DNA of 20,469 bases from JBFWNZ01 sp050250795 (GTDB lineage: Bacteria; Pseudomonadota; Alphaproteobacteria; UBA8366). The first letter of the stretch is position 1; every line of letters starts with the position of its first letter. The stretch is from positions 1-20,469 of the forward strand of contig JBFWNZ010000025.1 of assembly GCA_050250795.1 (NCBI GenBank). Direction: 5' to 3'. Shown piece by piece: positions 14,881 through 20,469 of this stretch. Both the position numbers and the translations under genes were made by a program. Under the pieces are notes generated by a model. That model saw nothing but the letters and a program-made list of their open reading frames with translations, had not been told where the DNA came from and did no database searches.

Positions 14881-16551
14881 ATGCTGACGGGGCTCAGCAT
14901 CCGCAATGTCGTCCTGATCGACCGCCTCGACCTTCCATTCTCGTCCGGCCTCACGGTGCTGACGGGCGAGACCGGCGCCGGAAAGTCGATCCTGCTCGAC
15001 GCGCTGGGGCTTGCCCTCGGCATGCGTTCGGACAGCGGCCTCGTCCGGCACGGCACGGAGCAGGCAACCGTCGCCGCCACATTCGAACCGGCTCCCGATC
15101 ATCCCGCCCGCCGGATGCTTGCGGAACAGGGGCTCGACGGCGAGGACGTGCTGGTCCTGCGCCGCCTTGTCGGCGCCGACGGCCGCAGTCGCGCCTTTGT
15201 CAACGACCAGCCGGTCAGCGTCGCCCTTCTCCGCCAGATCGGCGACGCGCTGATCGAGATTCAGGGGCAGCACGACCAGCGCGGCTTGCTCGATCCGGGG
15301 ACGCATCGAAACCTGCTGGACGCCTATGGCCGGTTTCCCCACCTGCTCGATGCCGTTCAGAACGCGCATACACGGTGGCGCGCCGCGGCGGCCGCGCGCC
15401 GCGACGGCGACGCCGAAGCCAACCGGGCGGAGCGGGACGAAGCCTTTCTCCGCCACACGCTTGAGGAACTCGACCAGTTGGATGCCCAGCCGGGCGAAGC
15501 AGAAGACCTCGCCCGGACGCGTACCATGCTTGCCCATGCCGAGAAGCTGGTCGGTGCCATGAACGGGGCCTTTGCCGAACTGCGCGAGGAAGGCGGCGCC
15601 GAATCCCGCCTGCATGCCGCGCAGCGCCAGTTGGGACAGGCCGCAGAGCTTGCCGGCGGACGGCTGGACGCGGCCCTCGCCGCCCTGGACCGTGCCGCGG
15701 TGGAACTGGACGATGCCTTGCACGAGCTGCAGTCGGCGGCCGAAGACGTCGATTTGAGCGGCGGAAGGCTGGAAGAGGTCGAGGAGCGACTGTTCGCGTT
15801 GCGCGACGTGGCACGCAAGCATACCGTCGAGCCGGACGCGCTGCCGTCGCTGCGGGAGGACGTGGCGCACCGCCTGTCGCTGATCGAGGACCGGACCGCC
15901 GCCCTTGCCAGACTGGAAGCAGCGGAAGCGGCAGCCCGCGCAGACTACATGGCTGCAGCCGAAGCAGTGAGTGCGGCGCGCCGGGCGGCCGCGCAGCGCC
16001 TTGATACCGCCGTCGCCGCGGAACTGCCGCCGCTCCGGCTGGACAAGGCGCGCTTCGCGACGCATGTCGAACGCCTCGACGAAAGCGGCTGGAGCGCGGA
16101 CGGCATCGACAAGGTCCAGTTCCTTGTGTCCACCAATCCCGGCACGCCTGCCGGACCGTTGAACCGCATCGCGTCGGGCGGCGAACTTGCCCGCTTCATG
16201 CTTGCGCTCAAGGTCGCGCTCACCGATGTCGGCGACATTCCCACGCTGGTCTTCGACGAGGTCGATGCGGGGATCGGCGGCGCGACGGCGGATGCCGTCG
16301 GCGAGAGGCTGGCCCGGCTGGCGGCCGAACGGCAGATTCTCGTCGTGACCCATTCGCCGCAGGTCGCGGCCCGGGGCGCCGTCCACATGCATGTGGACAA
16401 GCAGGCCCGGGGCGAGGCCGTCCTCACCACCGTCAGCCGCCTGGACGACGCTGCCCGGCGCGAGGAGGTGGCGCGCATGCTGTCGGGACAGACGATCACC
16501 GACGAGGCCCGCGCCGCGGCGGACCGACTGATCCAGGGCCGGCCCGGATGA
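14881..16551 (+). CDS. recN: RecN, DNA double-strand break repair ATPase
   Basis: SMC-like cytoplasmic ATPase that gathers and holds broken DNA ends for recombinational repair. The 556 residues match the family length. The N-terminal ATPase half begins LTGLSIRNVVLIDRLDL and carries the Walker A motif GETGAGKS at 29-36. A central Ala/Glu/Arg-rich part is predicted to form the two coiled coils (about 150-375). The C-terminal half holds the ABC-type signature RIASGGELARF near 428-438 and the Walker B/D-loop segment LVFDEVDAGIGG near 455-466. The ATG at 14881 follows bamD by 14 bases with only a weak ribosome-binding site. No terminator separates the two genes, so they probably share a transcript. 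The stop forms an ATGA overlap with ligA. Confidence 0.97.
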   Translation: MLTGLSIRNVVLIDRLDLPFSSGLTVLTGETGAGKSILLDALGLALGMRSDSGLVRHGTEQATVAATFEPAPDHPARRMLAEQGLDGEDVLVLRRLVGADGRSRAFVNDQPVSVALLRQIGDALIEIQGQHDQRGLLDPGTHRNLLDAYGRFPHLLDAVQNAHTRWRAAAAARRDGDAEANRAERDEAFLRHTLEELDQLDAQPGEAEDLARTRTMLAHAEKLVGAMNGAFAELREEGGAESRLHAAQRQLGQAAELAGGRLDAALAALDRAAVELDDALHELQSAAEDVDLSGGRLEEVEERLFALRDVARKHTVEPDALPSLREDVAHRLSLIEDRTAALARLEAAEAAARADYMAAAEAVSAARRAAAQRLDTAVAAELPPLRLDKARFATHVERLDESGWSADGIDKVQFLVSTNPGTPAGPLNRIASGGELARFMLALKVALTDVGDIPTLVFDEVDAGIGGATADAVGERLARLAAERQILVVTHSPQVAARGAVHMHVDKQARGEAVLTTVSRLDDAARREEVARMLSGQTITDEARAAADRLIQGRPG

Positions 16552-18680
16552 ACGGCCGCAACCTTGCGACCCTGCCGCCGGAATCCCTGACCGAGGCCGA
16601 AGCCGCATCGGAGCTGGCGCGGCTGGCGGACGAGATCGCGCGGCATGACCGGCTCTACTACCAGAACGATGCGCCGAGCATCTCGGATGCGGATTACGAC
16701 GCACTGCGCCGCCGCAACGACGCCCTGGAAGCGCGGTTCCCCGATCTGATCCGATCCGACAGCCCCAGCCGCCGCGTCGGCGCCGCCCCGGCCGCAGGCT
16801 TCGCCAAGGTGACGCATGCGAAGCCCATGCTGTCGCTGGGCAACGCCTTCGACGCCGAGGAAGTCCGCGAGTTCGCGGAGCGGGTCCGACGCTTCCTGAA
16901 CCTGCCCGCGGAGGAGCGGCTCGACCTCGTCGCGGAACCCAAGATCGACGGCCTGTCGGCCTCGCTGCGCTATGTCGACGGGCGCCTGGCGACCGGCGCC
17001 ACGCGCGGCGACGGCAGCGTGGGCGAGGATGTGACGCGCAACCTGCGGACCGTCTCGGATATCCCGCAGATTCTGAACGGCCCGGCACCGGCGGTGCTGG
17101 AAGTGCGCGGCGAGGTCTATATGACCAAGTCGGATTTCTTCGCCATGAACGCACGCCAGGAAGCGGCCGGTGGCAAGGTTTTCGCCAATCCGCGCAACGC
17201 AGCGGCGGGCAGTCTGCGCCAGATCGACCCGAAGGTGACGGAAAGCCGCCCCCTGCGCTTCTTCGTGCATGGCTGGGGCGAGACGAGCGAGCCCCTGGGC
17301 GAAACCTATTGGGACGTGCTGAAACGCCTGGAGGGGTGGGGATTTCCGACCAACCCGCTGGCCGCGCTGTGTCCGGATGCGGAAACCGCGCTCCGCCTGC
17401 ACGAAGACCTCGCGGGACGCCGCGCTGCGCTCGACTACGATATCGACGGCATCGTCTACAAGGTGAACCGTTTGGACTGGCAGGCACGGCTCGGCATGGT
17501 CAGCCGTGCGCCGCGCTGGGCCATCGCCCATAAGTTCCCGGCCGAGCAGGCGGAGACCGTCCTGCAGGACATCACCATCCAGGTCGGGCGAACCGGCGCC
17601 CTGACGCCGGTTGCCGAGTTGCAGCCCGTCACGGTCGGCGGGGTCGTCGTCCGGCGGGCGACCTTGCACAACGAGGACGAGATCGCGCGACTGGATGCGC
17701 GGATCGGCGACACGGTCGTGGTGCAGCGGGCGGGCGATGTGATCCCCCAGGTGGTCCGCATCGTTCCGGAAAAGCGTCCTCCCGACGCGCAGTCCTTCGC
17801 CTTTCCCAAGGTCTGCCCGGTCTGCGGCAGCCACATCGAACGCGACGACGGCGACGTCATCCAGCGTTGCACCGGCGGCCTGGTCTGCGAGGCACAGGCC
17901 CTTGAGCGGCTGCGCCATTTCGTGTCCCGCGATGCCTTCGACATCGAGGGCATGGGGACCAAGAACATCGAGGAGTTCTGGGCCGCCGAACTGGTCCGGC
18001 AGCCGGCGGACATCTTCCGCCTGCACCGGCACCGCGCAGCACTGGAGCAGCGCGAACGCTGGGCCGAGCAGAAGGTCGCCAATCTGCTGAACGCCATCGA
18101 GGCGCGGCGCGAGATTCCGCTCGACCGGTTCATCTATGCGCTGGGCATCCGACATGTGGGGCAGACGACAGCCAAGCTCCTGGCCCGCTATTACGGCTCC
18201 TACACCGCCTGGCGGAGCGCCATGGAAGAGGCGGCACGCGAACGCAAGGACCAGCCGGAAGAGTTGCGCAAGCCCGAGGCGGTCGGCCCGGCCTATGCGG
18301 ACCTGACCAGCATCGACACGGTCGGTATGACGGTCGCCGACAGCCTGTGCGCCTTCTTCGGCGAACCGCATAATCTCGCCGTGCTCGACGCCCTGGTGGC
18401 CGAAGGACTGGTCGTGCTCGATGTCGCCGCCCCCGCTATCGGGACGGGCTCGCCGTTTGCGGGAAAGACGGTCGTCTTTACGGGCACCCTGGAACGGATG
18501 ACACGCAACGAGGCGAAAGCGCGGGCCGAGACCCTGGGTGCGAAAGTGGCGGGCTCTGTCTCGAAGAAGACGGATTTCGTCGTCGTGGGTGCGGATGCGG
18601 GGTCGAAGGCAAAGAAAGCGGAGGAATTGGGCGTTCGCGTGCTGACGGAGGATGAATGGCTTACCCTTCTCGGTGCATAA
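16548..18680 (+). CDS. ligA: LigA, NAD+-dependent DNA ligase
   Basis: Seals nicks in DNA during replication and repair, using NAD+. The 710-residue protein is complete. Domain Ia (YYQNDAPSISDADYD near 41-55) binds NMN. The adenylation domain has Lys132 in the KIDG motif as the AMP-accepting residue. The OB fold includes GRTGALTPVAEL. The four-cysteine zinc finger has Cys423, Cys426, Cys441 and Cys447, with spacing identical to E. coli LigA (C408, C411, C426, C432). Helix-hairpin-helix repeats follow (IYALGIRHVGQTTAKLLA). A C-terminal BRCT domain starts near 632 (FAGKTVVFTGTLERM). The ATG at 16548 overlaps the recN stop by four bases, so the two repair proteins are coupled. Confidence 0.98.
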   Translation: MNGRNLATLPPESLTEAEAASELARLADEIARHDRLYYQNDAPSISDADYDALRRRNDALEARFPDLIRSDSPSRRVGAAPAAGFAKVTHAKPMLSLGNAFDAEEVREFAERVRRFLNLPAEERLDLVAEPKIDGLSASLRYVDGRLATGATRGDGSVGEDVTRNLRTVSDIPQILNGPAPAVLEVRGEVYMTKSDFFAMNARQEAAGGKVFANPRNAAAGSLRQIDPKVTESRPLRFFVHGWGETSEPLGETYWDVLKRLEGWGFPTNPLAALCPDAETALRLHEDLAGRRAALDYDIDGIVYKVNRLDWQARLGMVSRAPRWAIAHKFPAEQAETVLQDITIQVGRTGALTPVAELQPVTVGGVVVRRATLHNEDEIARLDARIGDTVVVQRAGDVIPQVVRIVPEKRPPDAQSFAFPKVCPVCGSHIERDDGDVIQRCTGGLVCEAQALERLRHFVSRDAFDIEGMGTKNIEEFWAAELVRQPADIFRLHRHRAALEQRERWAEQKVANLLNAIEARREIPLDRFIYALGIRHVGQTTAKLLARYYGSYTAWRSAMEEAARERKDQPEELRKPEAVGPAYADLTSIDTVGMTVADSLCAFFGEPHNLAVLDALVAEGLVVLDVAAPAIGTGSPFAGKTVVFTGTLERMTRNEAKARAETLGAKVAGSVSKKTDFVVVGADAGSKAKKAEELGVRVLTEDEWLTLLGA

Positions 18681-18711
18681 GGTAGACAGCGGACTTCAGA
18701 GGGGAGTGCAG

Positions 18712-20028
18712 ATGGCACAAAGCCGGGGACTCGTTAACGCGGTCATGGGCAGCGCATTGGCATTCGCCATTCTGCTTCCGGTCGCGCCTGTCCAGGCGGA
18801 TTCGCGGATCAAGACGTTCGAGTACGACGAATCGGGCCGTTTCAAATCGGCGACCGAGAAGAAGGGCGAGAATGACGGGGCCACGCCGGGCGCGCCCGGC
18901 GACCCGTCCGCCACGGACGGGCCCGCAACCGACGGCAGCAAGGGGGACGGCGCCAGTTCGGAGCAGGGCGAGTTCGTGCCCGGCGAAATCCTCGTCCTCG
19001 ATCCGCCGCAGGGTCTGGAGAACCGGTTGGGCAGCTTTGGGCTCACCCTGCTGGAACGGACGCGGCTGAAAAGCCTGTCGCTCGACGCATGGCGCCTGAA
19101 GGTCAAGAAGGACGGGACCGAGACACAGGCGCTGGAAGCCTTGCGCCGGGCCTATCCCGACATCCAGGCGGACCTGAACAGCATCTATGCCCTGCAATCC
19201 CGCTCGCTCAACCAGGATTATTCCCGTCCCACGGTCGGCTGGACGGACATCCCGGCGACATGCGGAACCGGCGTCCGGATCGGCGTCATCGACACCGGCG
19301 TGGATTCCGGGATCGAGATGCTGACCGGCCAGCGCATCGTCCGGCGCTCCTTTGCCGACGACCATGCCGATGTGGTGCCGGAAGATCACGGAACCGCCGT
19401 CGCTTTGCTGCTGATCGGCCGTACGGATCGCAACGAGGAACCGGGCCTGCTGCCGGGAGCACAGCTCTACGCCGCCGACATCTTCCAGCGCGGCCGCGAC
19501 GGCCGGCCCTCCGGCAGCCTGATGGCGATGATCAAAGCCATCGACTGGCTGACCGAGCATCGTGTCCACTCGATCAATCTCAGCCTCGCGGGCAGTCGCA
19601 ACGCCGTGCTGCTCTACGCCGTCAACCGCGCGCTCACCAAGGGCATGGTGCTGGTGGCAGCGGCCGGCAACAACGGCCCCGATGCCGTCCCGGCCTGGCC
19701 GGCGGCCCATCCCAAGGTCATCAGCGTCACCGCAATCGACGCCGGTTATGTCGTTTACAGCGCCGCCAACCAGGGCAGCTATATCGACTTCGCCGCCCCT
19801 GGCGTCTCGCTCTGGACCATGACCCCCGGTGGCGGGAAATATCAGAGCGGCACCTCCTTCGCCGCCCCCTTCGTCACCGCCATGACCGCCCTGCTGGTCG
19901 CAGGCGGCAGCCGGACCGATCCCGAGGTCTTGCGCGACACGCTGCGGCGCTACGCAATCGACCTGGGACAGCCGGGCAAGGATAGCGTGTTCGGATGGGG
20001 GCTCGTGCGGGCGCGTCCGCCCTGCTGA
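18712..20028 (+). CDS. Secreted subtilisin-like serine protease (S8 family)
   Basis: A 438-residue exported protease of unknown biological role. Residues 1-29 form a signal peptide (basic start, hydrophobic core, cleavage probably after PVQA). Residues 56-87 are a Gly/Pro/Asp/Ser-rich linker. Residues 88-162 begin PGEILVLDPP and resemble a short inhibitor-like propeptide. The catalytic domain starts near 185 and has the full subtilase triad: Asp194 (GVIDTGVDSG), His226 (EDHGTAVA) and Ser382 (GTSFAAP), with oxyanion Asn320 (AAGNNGP). Three cysteines remain if the last residue is counted with Cys184. The ATG at 18712, with AGAGGGGAG at 18699-18706, is preferred over a start at 18652, which would lie inside ligA and bury the signal peptide. 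It lies 31 bases after ligA with no visible terminator, so it may be co-transcribed. Confidence 0.9.
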   Translation: MAQSRGLVNAVMGSALAFAILLPVAPVQADSRIKTFEYDESGRFKSATEKKGENDGATPGAPGDPSATDGPATDGSKGDGASSEQGEFVPGEILVLDPPQGLENRLGSFGLTLLERTRLKSLSLDAWRLKVKKDGTETQALEALRRAYPDIQADLNSIYALQSRSLNQDYSRPTVGWTDIPATCGTGVRIGVIDTGVDSGIEMLTGQRIVRRSFADDHADVVPEDHGTAVALLLIGRTDRNEEPGLLPGAQLYAADIFQRGRDGRPSGSLMAMIKAIDWLTEHRVHSINLSLAGSRNAVLLYAVNRALTKGMVLVAAAGNNGPDAVPAWPAAHPKVISVTAIDAGYVVYSAANQGSYIDFAAPGVSLWTMTPGGGKYQSGTSFAAPFVTAMTALLVAGGSRTDPEVLRDTLRRYAIDLGQPGKDSVFGWGLVRARPPC

Positions 20029-20031
20029 CGA

Positions 20032-20469
20032 TCAGCCGGCGACCGGCCGCGTCGCCGTCGCCAGCCACTGACGGGTCGCATCGTCGATAAGCGGCGAAAG
20101 ACTCTCCCGAACGGTCCGGTGATAACGATCGAGCCACGCCGCCTCATCGCGCGTCAGCATTGCCGGCTCCACAAGCGCCAGATCGATAGGGGCAAGCGTA
20201 ATCGTCTCGAAGCCCAGCATCTGGCGCTCCGCACCCGCCTCCGACACCGCAATGACGGCCAGCAGATTCTCGATGCGGATGCCATAGCACCCCGTCTTGT
20301 AGTAGCCGGGTTCGTTGGACAGAATCATGCCCGGCCGCAGGGCCTGCCCCCCGCCCGCCTTGGATATCCGCTGCGGCCCCTCATGCACGCCGAGAAAGCT
20401 GCCGACGCCGTGACCCGTCCCGTGATCGTAGTCGAGCCCCGCCTGCCATAACGGCCGCCGCGCCAGGGC
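20032..20469 (-). CDS. Xaa-Pro aminopeptidase, M24B family (3' part; gene start outside window)
   Basis: The last 145 codons of a pita-bread metallopeptidase that removes an N-terminal residue before proline; the frame is open to the window edge. Visible metal-site and substrate motifs are HGTGHGVG (the metal-binding His and its neighbours), then NEPGYY and GIRIEN, which supply two glutamate ligands. The two aspartate ligands lie further upstream, outside the window. The order and spacing of these motifs, and the long C-terminal tail ending DDATRQWLATATRPVAG, fit aminopeptidase P rather than methionine aminopeptidase. It is convergent with the S8 protease gene, with three bases between the two stop codons. 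The symbol pepP is possible but I leave it out because only the C-terminal third is visible. Confidence 0.9.
   Translation of the reverse strand, partial: ALARRPLWQAGLDYDHGTGHGVGSFLGVHEGPQRISKAGGGQALRPGMILSNEPGYYKTGCYGIRIENLLAVIAVSEAGAERQMLGFETITLAPIDLALVEPAMLTRDEAAWLDRYHRTVRESLSPLIDDATRQWLATATRPVAG

Noticed and set aside
18652..18711. A longer start for the S8 protease at 18652
   Set aside because: It would begin inside ligA and put 20 residues before a normal signal peptide. The ATG at 18712 has a good ribosome-binding site and places the signal peptide at the N-terminus.
18728..18742. GTTAAC inside the S8 gene as a CtrA-like binding site
   Set aside because: Only one half-site is present, without the second TTAA at the expected distance, and it lies in the signal peptide coding sequence.
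1..20469. Mobile element, CRISPR array, toxin-antitoxin or phage-defence system
   Set aside because: No transposase, terminal repeats, spacer-repeat arrays or unassigned gene pairs are visible; nearly all bases are in recognised housekeeping genes.

Overview
The window is a GC-rich, tightly packed stretch of an alphaproteobacterial chromosome. Gene order, an FtsZ with a long Pro/Ala/Gln-rich linker, and the run lpxC - bamD - recN - ligA after ftsZ point to a Rhodospirillales-like organism. That placement is inferred from gene order and protein character, not from a search. No mobile element, CRISPR array, tRNA, rRNA or integration scar is visible.

Region 1 (1-9541, + strand) is the murein and division (dcw) cluster: murF (3' part only), mraY, murD, ftsW, murG, murC, murB, ddl, ftsQ. 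These genes make the UDP-MurNAc-pentapeptide, move it onto undecaprenyl phosphate (MraY), convert it to lipid II (MurG), polymerise it at the septum (FtsW) and link synthesis to the divisome (FtsQ). From murD to ftsQ every start overlaps the preceding stop by 1, 4 or 13 bases, so this part is one translationally coupled block.

Region 2 (9589-12660) holds ftsA and ftsZ, the membrane anchor and the GTPase of the Z ring. ftsZ has its own 132-base leader and is followed by a perfect 13-bp hairpin that probably ends the division transcript.

Region 3 (12862-18680) holds lpxC (first committed step of lipid A synthesis), bamD (outer-membrane protein assembly lipoprotein), recN (double-strand break repair) and ligA (NAD+-dependent DNA ligase). 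A promoter-like sequence lies before bamD; bamD, recN and ligA probably share a transcript.

Region 4 (18712-20469) holds a secreted subtilisin-like (S8) serine protease with an intact catalytic triad, 31 bases after ligA. Facing it on the - strand is the 3' end of an M24B Xaa-Pro aminopeptidase gene; the two stop codons are only 3 bases apart.

The window is mostly conserved housekeeping DNA and I did not find a convincing undescribed system. The least explained items are the S8 protease next to ligA, the basic motif inside the FtsZ linker, and the structured leaders of ftsZ and bamD.
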